A program made the position numbers and the translations under genes. 64,000 bases of DNA from Talpa occidentalis (Eukaryota; Chordata; Mammalia; Eulipotyphla; Talpidae). Positions within the stretch are counted from its first letter, which is position 1, and each line of letters starts with the position of its first letter. Location: the NCBI RefSeq assembly GCF_014898055.3, contig NW_023601104.1, positions 83,187,106 to 83,251,105 of the forward strand. Reading direction: 5' to 3'. Shown here piece by piece: positions 45,791-57,708 of the stretch. The notes below the pieces were generated by a model. That model was not told where the DNA came from. It was given only the letters and a program-made list of their open reading frames with translations, and did no database searches.

Positions 45791-47300
45791 GAATGGACAA
45801 TATGTCTTAAGACTATTCAAACCTCCATCAACAAGGATGTTTGTTGACTTATAATCTTCAGTCTATTAATCAAACCTTCTATTACTGGGTATTTATTCAC
45901 TACTCCCATGTACAAATGTTGAATGTCAGAAAATAGATGGAAAACTGACATAACCTTGATCTCTAGGGATATGACTTGAGATCATTCAATACATGACCCA
46001 AAGCTTGGTTTTTGATTCTAGAATGTATGCTGTGTTTCTTTCTTCAATGAGTTGCCTTTCCATTCTCTTATTCCTGTTTAGAACTGAAGTACGTACAGTG
46101 TATCTACAGGTTTCTCTATGGGAGAAAATAAATGTACTCACCAGATGATATTTCAACTGTGAGATGTCTAAAATTTCAAGGGTAAATCTATTGCTCAGCA
46201 CCCCTAATTACCCTGGCCTCATTACCTACACACGAAGGCAACACTACCAACAAATCACCAAAGAGGATATGAATTTATGGAAACACTAATACCATTATAT
46301 TGAACAGTACATGGCATTTCTGTTAATGTAGAAGATATGAATTCCCCCCGCCAGCCATCAAAATATATTTGCAATTCAGCATTTAAAAATGTTAAAATAA
46401 TTATCCAATAGTTTGAATTTAGAGAGAATCCAACACTTCTTTTTTTCCTGACAGATTGACAGTGTATTATAAATTCCAACAATTTATATTTTAAGGCCCC
46501 AGCTTCCCATGCCTGCCAGCCATGTCACAGCTTTGAGGAATTATGGTCGTTTAATAAGGGTTGAGCATTTCCATGCTCAACCTTCAAGCAGTGATGCTGT
46601 GCCCATGTTTTCACCTGTGATAGATGAATCTACTTACTCCACCGCTTCCTGCGTGACAATACTTTAGCAGCCCCGCTAAAGTTCACATTTCTCAATATAT
46701 CAAAGTTTAGCAGCACAATGACCTTCTAATATTTGTTTTCAACTGTTTATAACCAACAGTTCATTACTTTGCCTACATGGAGAGGAAGGAAACTGGCCGA
46801 TGCTCACTCAAGCAGAGCAGGTACTGCAGCAGAGTGTAGGCCTGGAAGTCGTTGCTCAGGGAATCCCTTAAAGAAAAGTCTCAGAGTATGTCAGCCCCTT
46901 AAGGGACTGTTGTGATGAGAAGCTGAGGTGGATCACACCCATCTTATCTGTCTTCTAGTGTGTTGCTAAAAGATGGATGAAGCCCTTCCCTGACAATTTT
47001 TCAATGTACAGTTAATCATTTTTGTTTGAAATCATCACTGTGCCCCCACCCCCCTTGGTCATTGCCATTCAATCTAAACCTCTAAGATAACCCAGAGTTC
47101 TCAATAGGCAAAGGATTGTTCTTGGAGTCTACTCACAGCTGTTTTTCCTAAAAGGAATGGGAACGAATGTGAATTTGGCAATGTCCTTTTCTCCACTAAA
47201 GCTAAGAATAAAATAAATAAAGCTAAATATTAGGGGGTTTTGTTATAGTTTCCTTTAGGTTTAGTTCCATGTCTTTATTATTATTATTTCAGTCCCATTT
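45791..47300. other. Unassigned DNA with a perfect hairpin
   Basis: About 1.5 kb without a named repeat. The 46500-46900 part is less AT-rich and contains the hairpin described separately. Openings of 60-75 codons are unremarkable. Confidence 0.45.
46559..46582. other. Perfect 10-bp stem-loop
   Basis: GGTTGAGCAT, loop TTCC, ATGCTCAACC. The stem is fully complementary, with five GC pairs and a four-base loop. It lacks the U-run of a pol III terminator and is too short for a microRNA precursor. It might be a palindromic protein-binding site or chance. Confidence 0.85.
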
Positions 47301-47302
47301 CT

Positions 47303-47591
47303 TTTTTTAAAAAATATTTATTTATTTATTTATGCATACAAGAAATGGGGTGTAAGCCAGAGGTACCGGGAAGGGGGGGTGGTGAGAGGATCCACCAGAG
47401 AGAGAGAGAGTGGGGAGCAGAACAGGCAGACTGACTGAAATACACTGCTGAGGGGAGAAGCGGGTGAGACAGGAGAGGTCTGCTGCACCATGTGGGTAGC
47501 TTCCTGGTGGGATGGGGATCAAACTCTTGCTGCAGTGGCTGGTAACAGCTTGATAGTGCTGTCTTTAACCCCTGAGCCACCAAGGAGGCCC
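47303..47591 (-). mobile_element. tRNA-derived SINE copy 19
   Basis: Antisense full-length copy with an expanded GA repeat (47396-47410) in the body and the long tail TTTATTTATTTATTTATGCATA. Head complement AAGGAGGCCC. It is the only young SINE between 39.3 and 57.4 kb. Confidence 0.93.
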
Positions 47592-47689
47592 TTTAATCCC
47601 GTCTTGATTAATCTTTCTGGGTCTTAATATTCTAATATAGAAAAGAAGCAGAGGTAGGTGTACACACATGAGTCAATGATTTATTTATT

Positions 47690-47860
47690 CCACTCAAGCT
47701 GTCAATGAATGAGCTAACATCATTGCCTTCATTTCACAGTTGAGGAGACTGAAGAGACAGCATCTGAAGCTGGTCCATCCACACTGTCAGAGAGATGCAG
47801 GGCAGGGATGAGCCGCCTGTAGAACACACTCAGAACCAGTGTCCTGAGCACCAGCTTCTA
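47690..47860 (-). mobile_element. MIR SINE, antisense
   Basis: 'ttcatttcacagttgaggag' and 'actgaagagacagcatctga' match the reversed MIR phrase (cattttacagatgaggaaactgaggcacagag), followed by 'ggcagggatgagccgcctgt' and 'accagtgtcctgagcaccag'. A well-preserved MIR. Confidence 0.75.
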
Positions 47861-48539
47861 CAAAAGCACAAGACTATGTCTTGCCAAGATTTAACAGAAA
47901 ATTACCTACTCCATCTGAAAAATTCTTCCCTACCCCAGGGCTCACTCAGTGCCTGATAACCTTCTGAGAATATGTTTATATTTCTGAGAAATGTGATTCC
48001 ACAGAACAGAGCCCCAACAGCCCCAGGCACAAGAAGGAAAATGACAGCAAATACAGTCAGAAATCCCTCAAAGGCACTTAGTACAAAAGAACTCACTTTT
48101 TGTGTTTCTTTTAAGGACTTGGATTAATTTTGTGTCTGCATGGCATGAAGTTCTCATCACCCATGGCAACTTCCTATGCCTGAAGATGGGTCAGAAGAAT
48201 TGTGGGACACTGTGAGGGCTCTGCTTGAGTGTCGCGTCCCCTACAAAGGCTACGAGGACCAGGGGCATGAAAAGAAGCAGTTATTCTCCGGTGCTGCTAT
48301 AAATCCTTAAATTAGAATGCCTCGATGTTAATTGAAAATACCAAGTTGTGTATTTGTCATTGGATGATTTCTTTCTCATCTCTTCCCATTTAGTCTATTA
48401 TTTTCCCTTTCTCTATATCCACTCAATATTTAACTTGAGTTTGGTGTAGAGAGATAGAAAAGAAAGTGCCAGTAACATTTTCACACTTAACCAAGATTCT
48501 CAATGAAATTTCTGGCAAACTTCTCCAATGTCATTTCCT
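47861..48539. other. Unassigned DNA, with a CpG-bearing 44-codon opening
   Basis: Mostly featureless. The part 48110-48330 is richer in CpG than its surroundings and holds an opening from ATG 48176 to TAA 48310 (includes ECRVPYKGYEDQGHEKKQ). I recognise no family and see no surrounding splice or promoter evidence, so this is noted but not called a gene. Confidence 0.4.
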
Positions 48540-48795
48540 TCTAAATGTCTTCCTTTAAACTGTGGTTTGTATAAGAATCACTTGAGGCTTGTTTCAAAAG
48601 ATGCTAGGTTTCACTCCCAGGAGATTCTCAGGCCTCCCATCCCCAGCCTCCCTGCCTGGTATGCCTGTGTTCCTGATTCTCTGAGAGCATTAAAGCCTGA
48701 AAAATCCACCAAGGGCTCTGGGATTCTCCTTTACTGTCAGCCCACATCAATATTGAACCTGCCCTGCATTTGCCTGCATTACAACACCACAAGGG
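48540..48795 (+). mobile_element. MER5-like hAT-Charlie fossil
   Basis: 'ctgtggtttgtataagaatc', 'acttgaggcttgtttcaaaa', 'gatgctaggtttcactccca' and 'ggagattctcaggcctccca' follow the order of a MER5-type non-autonomous hAT element (agaatcacctggggagcttg...gattctgattcag). The 122-codon opening across it (48528-48896) is therefore not a gene. Confidence 0.55.
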
Positions 48796-48799
48796 AAGT

Positions 48800-50800
48800 A
48801 TGCAGTATGATGACAACTGAGTTGTGTATTACACATCTCTGTATTATTCGTGGTGAGCGTACGTGGTCAGCATTCAACAATATTTATAAAGGTTAAAACA
48901 AATGAAGCCCTTTACTAATTCAATCATCCTGTTGATCAAGTCCATTCATGGTTAGACAAGCATCTTTACACCCATTAATGGTTATTCATGATGTTGATCA
49001 AGATAACTACTAATTGAGTTCCTTTACCACATACATGCTATTTTGGTGCTAAGATTTCCTTTTGTTCCTCATTTCACTTTCCATAACAATTCACAGGGTC
49101 AATGGACATGGACAGGAAAAAAGTGAGCAGTTGCTTAATATGCAATGTCCTTTCTTATCATATGGAAAATAATGACTGCTGAACCTATAACCAATCAAAC
49201 CACATCCTGTGGAGCTGCTAAGTGTAAAGACTTGGCTCTAAGCATTCATCATTTCCATACATGAATAAGGAGCTTGTGTGGAAAGGTAATTATATTTATA
49301 AGCAGGCACATACACTCACTCCTACTTCACACAAGCATTGGACTTTTTAAGACACAAGGGTGTTTTTCAATTTATTCTTTTTTTTTTAAGACCTGTGTGG
49401 ATATAAGGATTACAGGTTTCCTGCCTGTCTAAGAAGAGTGATCGCTTGCTCTCTAAGAACTAAACTCCCAGGCTTAATTATTATGCGACTGTGCCAGTGT
49501 ATTAAGCTTGTAGGCCAAAAGCAATTTAATGTCTATGTGTGCTGCATTGACTTTCAAATTATTTCATTTCTAATTCAGATGCATGCTTTTGTTAAGGCAT
49601 TTATCACTTGCACATAATCAACCAGACTGTCCCATGACTATATCCCTCAAAAGCCGAGCCCCACCAGATCCACATCAGTAGCAATCATCATACACCCCCA
49701 TGTTGAGTCAGGCTCAGAGGCTCCTCTCCAAGTGCCTCCCTGATCTTTCCATGTAGCTGCTACTCAAAGAAAATTTATCCACTCTGCAGACCTTGTCAAC
49801 AGCCTGTTTGTTCTTAATTATCAAGTCATTATGGTGCACTTGGAAAGGTGGATAGTGTTAGTTTCATAGACACACTCAGTTTCCTTGAAAACCTAAATGT
49901 TTTTTTGCGAGTCAGTAAGATCTACTACTTTCTTAACATGTCAGATTCTTAGAAAAAAATAACAAATACAAACATTCCTTAGTGTTAGATGAGTGATTAG
50001 CAGATCACCAGAGAGAACCTCTCTCAGGTCATAGTGGATCCTTTGGAAACTTAAGCCCAGTGACAAATGCCAACAGGCTCAATGTACCAAGGATGTTTCA
50101 CCATCTAGAAATCCACACTTTATTGAGGAACATTTTCACCTTGTACATCACATATTTTTTCTGCCTCTAAGAGGAGGAGGGACTTCTGGGATGATAGGAA
50201 TGAGAATGTTTTGTTGCTACTTTGTCCTTATCATTTTAAATTTTACCTAATAGTCATCCTTATCCCACACATTTGGAGCTAGGGAATGGAATCAGAGATA
50301 CAGAATGGAAAACAAGTGAAATAAAGAGGCACTCCAAAGGTGAACAGGCTGAAGCAGAGATGTATCTGATTAGCTTGATGAGTTAGGTTTCTTTTCCTTA
50401 AGAAAGTTTTAAAGCAATGGACATTATAACAGATTTATGACAAAACGCCTATATCATGGTACCAAAGAAAATAGGTTGATCACTTATTTTTACAAACAGT
50501 ATGGTGGCCCCTGGATAACAGCATTTTCTTGAGGAACATTTACAGTAATATTCATGACAGTATTTAGTAAAATTGTAAAGTAGAATATTCATTATCATGG
50601 GTAACAATTTCAAATATTTATTGTTTAAATAAACAATTTGATCTGTGAAACTAACCTGTTTTATCAGCCTTTTTAAGGGAAACTAACCTAAAAATAGATA
50701 ATTTTGATTCATGAGGTTGTCAGTAGGTAGACAATAATTATTAATATGCATTAATCTATAAACATTAACTCAGGGTAAATTGGGTAAAGCAGGTCAAATG
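48800..50800. other. Unassigned DNA with candidate conserved segment 49390-49620
   Basis: About 2 kb without a named repeat. The 49390-49620 part contains TTAATTATTATGCGAC, 'gtattaagcttgtaggccaa' and 'atgcatgctttt', a mix of homeodomain-like words and retained CpG typical of conserved noncoding elements. This is impression, not proof. Confidence 0.4.
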
Positions 50801-50804
50801 CATG

Positions 50805-50945
50805 GTGATGGATTGAAACTAGAATTTTGGTAGCAATCATAATGTAGCATTACAGATATTAAACTATAATGCTGTATACTAGAAACTTATCTAATGTTAT
50901 AAGCCATTGTGATTTTAATAAAATTTTTAATTAAAAATAAAGTGA
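50805..50945 (+). mobile_element. Old LINE-1 3' terminus, sense
   Basis: 'gtgatggattgaaactagaa', 'gtagcaatcataatgtagca', 'atgctgtatactagaaactt' and 'atctaatgttataagccatt' followed by an AATAAA and A-rich end is the well-known 3' terminus of L1MA/L1MB-type elements. Confidence 0.75.
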
Positions 50946-53900
50946 AACAGACCTTAAAAATATAAAACAAACATTGATTCTAGACTTCAAGTATTTTACT
51001 AAAAAGGGTGTTGTTTGCTCTTATTATTGAAAAATGAGATGGCATGGATTACATATCTTCTCCATATCGCACCTGGGTAACTGGGAAAAATTTGTCAATG
51101 ACTATATTCAGGCTCATACCAGCCCCCAGCCCCTAAAAAAAATAAGAAGAAAGAAAAGGCTTAAGAGGTAGAAAGTATAATTCTAGTTCAACACGAATAA
51201 CATTGGAGAGAATACTGTGTGTTGCTAATGAAAACTTAGCCAATTCCTACCTAGTAATGGATAATATTCTGACAAGCTGTGAGCTGAATATTTGGGTGAA
51301 GATCTGGAGATTTCAGAAATTCTAAAAGTCATTAAGATATAAATATGATGATCCTGAAAAGAACAAGGTTAAATTTGGGGAGACTAAGGCACCAGCAAGA
51401 TGCCATGCCTATTCAGTAAATAGTGCAGGTAAGGGAGACTCTCAGTGGATTCAGATGCCTGGAGGACATGAAGTAAGTTTAAAGAGTGTTTATGGGAACA
51501 TAAGGAAGAAAAAAATGTATGTTTGTGCATTTTTGGTTTCTGATCTTTATAGTGATCTACTTCTGTCAAGGAAAATAGAATAAGTCATGCTGATATGAGA
51601 AAAAATAGAAGTGTTTTCCATGGCTTGGTGGGGGAAGTGAGTGGGACACAGTGGGAGGATAATTTCTGGCCCCTTCTGGGACAGCTAGTGAGACAAGACG
51701 TCCCAGGAGTGTTAATAAAGCCTGGTGTGCAGTGTCTGGAGGATGTGTGTTCATGTTCCGAGATCTGCTTTTGTGTTCCATCTGAAACCAATCAGTGAGT
51801 GAAAATGCAGAAAGCTCTCTTGGCATCTATTCCACCATTGATACTGGGGGAAGGGAAGAGGATTTGTACATAGAGACCTCCATTAACACTAATGAAAAGT
51901 AGGCGGGTAAATCCCATGTGCATGGGGAGCAAACACTGCCCTTTGTTTGGGGGTAATTAAGAGCTAAAGAGAGCTTGCAGTTGCCACAACTGCACACACG
52001 CTCCTGCTGAAAGGCCTTTCACAGAGCGCTGCCATTGCTTTCTTTAGTTTCAATAGTTGGAGCCTAACAGTTGTTAACCACCTCTCGTCCTAGTTCCCCT
52101 TTAAAAGAATGAAAAGGAATGATGTATTGGAAATGACATTATTTGATACTATTGGCTGCCGTAGGGCCTTTCAAGGAGAAAGTGCAGGCACACAAGGGGA
52201 GAAATTCAAAAGGAATCAAAATTTAAGCAGAATGGAAGAATAAGTGGCTTAAGGGAAATAACCCCATACTCATAATGTTCTTCCCAGCACCCCAGCCTTT
52301 GGAACTAAGAACAGAAAGCAGAAAGAGGAGCCAAACATGAACCAATCATATTGAATATTAGTGAGCATGTCAGAAACCCAAAGCCACACATCTGGGCAGA
52401 AAAAGCTCAGCAGAAATGAAGAAGATGGTGATGGAGTCAACCCTTTCCTCCTCCTGTGCTCAAGACCAGGGAATATGGTTATGTATACTCATTTTCACAT
52501 ACAGAAATATCTAGGGACAATATACATACTTGTCTCTTCCTAGGATGCACATGAGTCTCAAAACCAACTCAAGCTTATATTAGCAGGTTAGATCAATATA
52601 AGCAAACAACAGAAAAAACTTTACAAATATGGAACGTTTGTAATGACTGTTATTTACAATCTCACTGTTACAACATGGGGAAGTTCAGACTGACAGCAGG
52701 TTCTGAAGACATGTTTTAATTCACTGAAATTTAATGAATCTGCAGAGCATTTTCATGTTTGATTACTCCAGCTCCCTGCCCATAGCCTATCATATAATAT
52801 AATCTCAACCTAATGACTGTCTGACTGAATAAATGAGGTTACTAGATAAATCATTTGAAATTAAACTGCTGCTTATCATGTGAGAATTCAGGCTGCTCTA
52901 TACTTCTCAACCCACATCTAGAGTGTAAACAAAGGGTGCAGGAAGGTGAGGTGTCTACAAACAGTGTTCAATGAATCCCATTCAAAGAACTGAAGAAAAT
53001 GATTCTAGAGTAGAATATTTTTAACAGACAATACAGTTGCTTTTGCACATTGAAAGGGTGCAACCATGGATTTGTGGGTGAGGCAGTATCATTGTTGGAA
53101 TAGTTTCAGGTGTGCTAACAGAGACCTGAAATAAGAAAGTATGAACTACACAATTCAGGGGATGGGATGGTAACTTGAGGATTTGGGGATCCAGCATCTT
53201 TCTATCTTGTGCTCTCACACGACACACAATATCTCCATTTCTTGGTCCAAAATTATTGCTCCAGCTCCTTCCTTCACATCCACCCTCCAGTCAACAGAAG
53301 ACATGAAAAAGTAAGAATGAAAAGTGTACTCTCAAAGAGTAAGACCTAAACTGTTCAAGAATGTCCACACACATCCATTGGCCAAAGCTCTGGTAGGTGG
53401 CAATATTTAAGTGTAGGGAAGAAAAGAAATGTGAATTTAAGCCTCTATTACCATGGGAAAAGAGGAAAATAGATAACAGAAGAAACCAACTATATTGTCT
53501 ACAGTCAAGTAAATATATGGGAAGTTTAGGTTGGTAGATTACTTAATCTTGTTTCTAATTTAATTTTAAGAAAAGATTTCTAACAATTGGATGTCATATA
53601 AAACATTGATGGGTGTGCCACATTAAAATATATTATATACAAAATATATGTAATAGCAAGTGGTAAATATTATACCATATATAGGTATGTTACATATAAC
53701 ATCTATATACCATGCTTGTTAAATAAATGATCATTAGAATAATCAAAAAGAATAAAATAAAATCTCTTGACAGTTTCTTTCATTTTATACCTAGCTAATA
53801 TGATATCACAACCATCACCCTCAAACCAGAATCTTCTGCTTCCTTTTTGGGAAGAAACTGCCATTTAAGTGCTTCCAAGGAGACACACATTCTTCTTCTC

Positions 53901-54289
53901 ATAGCACTGCACCCAGGGTACATGGGAAAAAAATCCCACTAATAATAATAAAAAATAAAAAATCCCACTAATAAGTGTAGGTAAGTTATGTAGGTCTGGT
54001 AAAACAGCTGCAAGATTATTGTCGATAAAATGAGAATAAAAAAGATGGTTCTTTCTCTCCCTGCAGTATTGTTGGGAGGAGGAATCAGAACCGTTGTGGT
54101 GTCTGATTAGATAGTTAGAAACATAAAACATCCAAGAGAATTTACATGCTGTATTTCATATATTTACATATGGTTTAATACTGACCATGTATTACCTGGG
54201 GTATGTATGAAATACATACCTTTTTGTGTAACACATGATTGCATTTTATAGAGTCTACTGTATCCACTTTAAATTTCAATTATTCAAAT
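50946..54289. other. Unassigned DNA with candidate conserved segment 51900-52150
   Basis: About 3.3 kb with no clear transposon. The 51900-52150 part ('gggtaattaagagctaaaga', 'gttgccacaactgcacacac' and 'ctaacagttgttaaccacct') carries homeodomain- and Myb-like words (AACNGTT) in even composition. Near 53930-53975 AAAAATCCCACTAATAA is duplicated. The 53600-53720 part is AT-rich simple-like sequence. Confidence 0.4.
54200..54220. other. Perfect 9-bp stem-loop
   Basis: GGTATGTAT, loop GAA, ATACATACC. An inverted repeat in otherwise plain AT-rich DNA; significance unknown. Confidence 0.8.
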
Positions 54290-55000
54290 GTAGGTATAAT
54301 TTAAATGCTTCTGAGTTCCATCCTAAAAAGATCAATGAGTTCATCCAATAAGTACATGAAACATGCAAAACAGCATGAGCTATCAGCTAAGTGCAAATCA
54401 AAGTCATAATGAGATGCCACTTTATACCCACTAAGATGGTTATAATAAAGAAAATATAACAAGCATGGGTTTGGATTTGGAGAAATGGAAACTCTCACAA
54501 AATATTGATGGGGATATGAAATGGAACAGCCACTTTTGAAAACAGTCTAATAGCTCCTTAATGGCTAAATATAGAGATACCACATGAAAGAGTAATTTTA
54601 CTCCTAGATATGTATAAAAAAGAAATAAAAATACACATCCACAGAAATGCTTGTGCATTAATGTCCATAGAATTATCATTATCACCCAAAATAGTAATCA
54701 ATTAAAAGATTCATGAATGATGACAAAATGTGATATATACATAAAATGAAATATTATTTGGCAATAAGAAGTATGAACTACTACTACATGCTAAAATGTA
54801 ATGAGCTTGAAAAAATTAGTTACAATGACTACATATTTTGATTCTATTTATGTAAAGTGTCCAGAGTGGACAAGCCCTGACAAACAATAGAATAGTGTTT
54901 GCTTTAGAGAGAAACTGAGTGAATGAAAATATTCTAAAATGTTTGTATCAGCATATTAATATACTAAAATCTATGAACTTGTATTTTTTAAATGAGTAAA
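54290..55000 (+). mobile_element. Old L1M-type LINE-1 3' end, sense
   Basis: ORF2 tail in order: 'aatcaaagtcataatgagat', 'gccactttatacccactaag', 'atgatgacaaaatgtgatat', 'aaaatgaaatattatttggc', 'gattctatttatgtaaagtg' and 'tccagagtggacaagccctg'. The ending is the L1MB/L1MC style 'cagaataggcaaatcc'. Fully degenerate. Confidence 0.8.
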
Positions 55001-55374
55001 TACATAGTATATGAATTTATTTCACATAAAGCTATTTTTTTTAAGTAAAAGGAAATGCTAGTGCCTAAACAGAAATCTTAAGCATATGGTCTAAACTGCA
55101 TGGACTACATTTTAACTCAGCATGCGGACTTTTTAAAAAACTAATTAGGTTATACATATGAACCATCTGTTTATAAGAAAGTATAAGAGATTTGACCTAA
55201 CTATGGAAAAATCTGAGATCATTCGCTACAGATTGACACCTGAAATAGAAATTGTATGTATGCTTTGTTTGTATGTGTGGGATTGCACATATGTATACAG
55301 GGAATTGAAATATGTACAGGGAAGTTTACTATGCTGACCTTCCATTTCTTTACTCATTAAATCATAAGGCAAAA

Positions 55375-55545
55375 CATTTTGAACGCACATAAAGATTTTG
55401 AATATCTCATTTACTCTTCATAGCAAACTCACCAGACACGAATTTGAAGACCAAAGTAGTTATGATTTTTGCACAAAATTACTTAAGTAGGTGATCATAA
55501 TGCTGGGAATTGGATGCAGATTCTGAGTTTTAACTTATACATGAG
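55375..55545 (-). mobile_element. MIR SINE, antisense
   Basis: 'atctcatttactcttcatag', then 'agaccaaagtagttatgatt', 'gcacaaaattacttaagtag' and 'gctgggaattggatgcagat', follows the reversed MIR order. Diverged. Confidence 0.55.
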
Positions 55546-55689
55546 AAATCACCTCCTTCAACTTCCTCTCTGTAGAGTAAGCCATGATAAGCAAAGTGTC
55601 CCTGTATCATCCACCAACATCCTATGTTAGAGTGAATGTTGTTATAAGTAAAGAACCAACTTTGACAGCTCAATACCAATCACTATCCA

Positions 55690-56520
55690 TAGTTTAATTT
55701 AGTTTTCTCTATGTGCTGTATATTCTCAGTATTGGCAAATAGCAAATCCACCATTATACAAAATAGTTTCACTATTCAAAAATTATTTGTGCTCCACTTA
55801 TTCATGCTTCCCAGTACACCCCTCCCCAGAGGTCCTGACAACCACTGATCCTTAAACTGTCTCCATAGTTCCACTGCTTCCAAAATATCACAGATGGGAT
55901 AATGCAATATCTAGACTTTCCAGATTGGTTAATTTCAATAGTAATATGCCTTCAAGGTTTCTCAATATCTTTTTATGGCTTGATAATTCATTTCTTTTTA
56001 AGGCTTAATAATATTGAATTGTCTGGATGCACCACATTTTACTAGTTCACTAGTGATTAACATCTTGATTAAGTCAAGTTTTCTCAATTAAGAGGAAAGC
56101 TGTTATAAACATCAGTGTGCAGGCTTGGGTGGGGACATATGTTTTCCACTCATTGGACTAAATAACAAGGAATATGATTGCTGGATTATATGCTAAGAAG
56201 AGTAGGTTTAGTTTTTCAAGAAACTTCCAGATTATCTTTCAAAGTAACTGCCTTTTTGCATCCCCCAACAGTAATGAATGAGCTTTCCTTCTGCTCCACA
56301 CCCTTGCCAGATTTTTTGTTGTTGTTGTCAGTACGTTGAATTTCCACCATTCTAATACATACTTAGTGGTTTCTCATTGTTAATTTCAAACTTCCCAATT
56401 ATATATGATATTGAGCATCTTTTCCTATCCTTATATGCCTTCCGTACATTTTGTTGAGGTATCTGCTCAGATTTTTGCTCACTTTATAATATTGTACATT
56501 TTCATATAAAACTTTCTATG
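55690..56520 (-). mobile_element. Old L1M-type LINE-1 3' end, antisense
   Basis: Reversed L1 order: 'tttcactattcaaaaattat', 'accactgatccttaaactgt', 'ataatattgaattgtctgga', 'gctgttataaacatcagtgt', 'gcaggcttgggtggggacat' and 'ttgagcatcttttcctatcc'. It ends near 'ctgctcagatttttgctcac'. Highly diverged, L1ME/L1M4-like. Confidence 0.7.
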
Positions 56521-57442
56521 TTTAAGAAAGAAGCATAATTTATTAAACTCTTCTTTGACCCATGAGATCTTGGATATGACAAGAGATCAGAATAATGAAA
56601 TCTTTTGGATAGTTTTATAGAAATTGTAATGCATATATGTATTAATATGAATATATAGAGGCCACAATGATCTTATTTTCCTGGGTAAACTGTCCAGATT
56701 TAATAGAATAGATTTTAAGACAGTTAGTTGTGATAAAGTTGACTTATCAAAATAACTTTGCTATGAATAATCAAATGGATTTAAGCTTTGACCATCAAGA
56801 AAATTTAATGTTCCTGAAATTTCAGTGGTTAATCAGAGGTCTTTTCTACTCTCAAGATGAGCTCTTAAGGACTCAGCAACCATTTCTTTGGTTTCAGAAA
56901 CCATATTTAAAAAGCTATTGCAAGGATCTGCTCTATTCTCACAATATTGTCCAGGACTCCTCTTTACAAGCTGTACTGACCATCCATAGTAATTTATTTG
57001 AGGCAGTCTTTTTGCCATATTTGGTTTTATTATAGAAGCTTCAGAGAATTTACTTTGACAACATTGACCTAGAAGCTCTCCATAGTATATTGCTATGTTT
57101 CACTATTCATAGAACCTTCCATGAGAAGCTCAGGTTTTAATTGTGCCCCACCTATATTTTTGACAATAACATCAAGTGATGTGTTGAGTAATAAGTGGTA
57201 GTAACTATATTATTAATTTTTGACAATCAGGGTCTATTTTTGAAGACTAAATTACATTTTTTTATAAAACTCCTAAAACTAAAAATGAAACACCAGTAAC
57301 ACAACCTGAAGAGTCAGTTTAAATATTGTCAAAGGTAAAATACTAACTACTTTCAGAACAGCTCTGACACTTCAATGTCAGGTTATTACTACCTTGACTA
57401 ACACTGATCAAAGATGAAGGCAAGGCCTCTGCTGATATATTT
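56521..57442. other. Unassigned non-coding DNA
   Basis: About 920 bases. A 101-codon plus-strand opening at 56730-57035 has no recognisable domain and no exon context. No named repeat. Confidence 0.5.
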
Positions 57443-57708
57443 TTAAAAAAGATTTATTTATTTATGCATACAAGAACTGGGGTGTAAGCCTGAGGTATGG
57501 GGGGTGAGAGGATTCAACACAGACAGTGGGAAGCAGAACAGGCAGACTAACTGAAATACACTGCTGAGGGGAGCAGCGGATGAGGCAGGAGAGGTCTACT
57601 GTGCCATGTGGGTCAGCTCCCTAGCCAGCTAGGATTCAAACTCATGCTGTAGTGGCTGGTAATAGCTTGATAGCACTGTCTTTAGCCCCTGCACCAGCAG
57701 GGAGGCCC
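57443..57708 (-). mobile_element. tRNA-derived SINE copy 20
   Basis: Antisense full-length copy, subtype 'ctggtaatagcttgatagca'. Target similarity CTGCTGATATATTT/CTAACTGATATTT. Head complement GGGAGGCCCC. Confidence 0.92.

Noticed and set aside
48528..48896. 122-codon plus-strand opening that might be an exon
   Set aside because: The DNA at 48540-48795 reads as a MER5-like hAT fossil, so the frame is incidental.
56730..57035. 101-codon opening as a small gene
   Set aside because: No recognisable motif, AT-rich codon mix, no splice or promoter context; length is within chance for this window.
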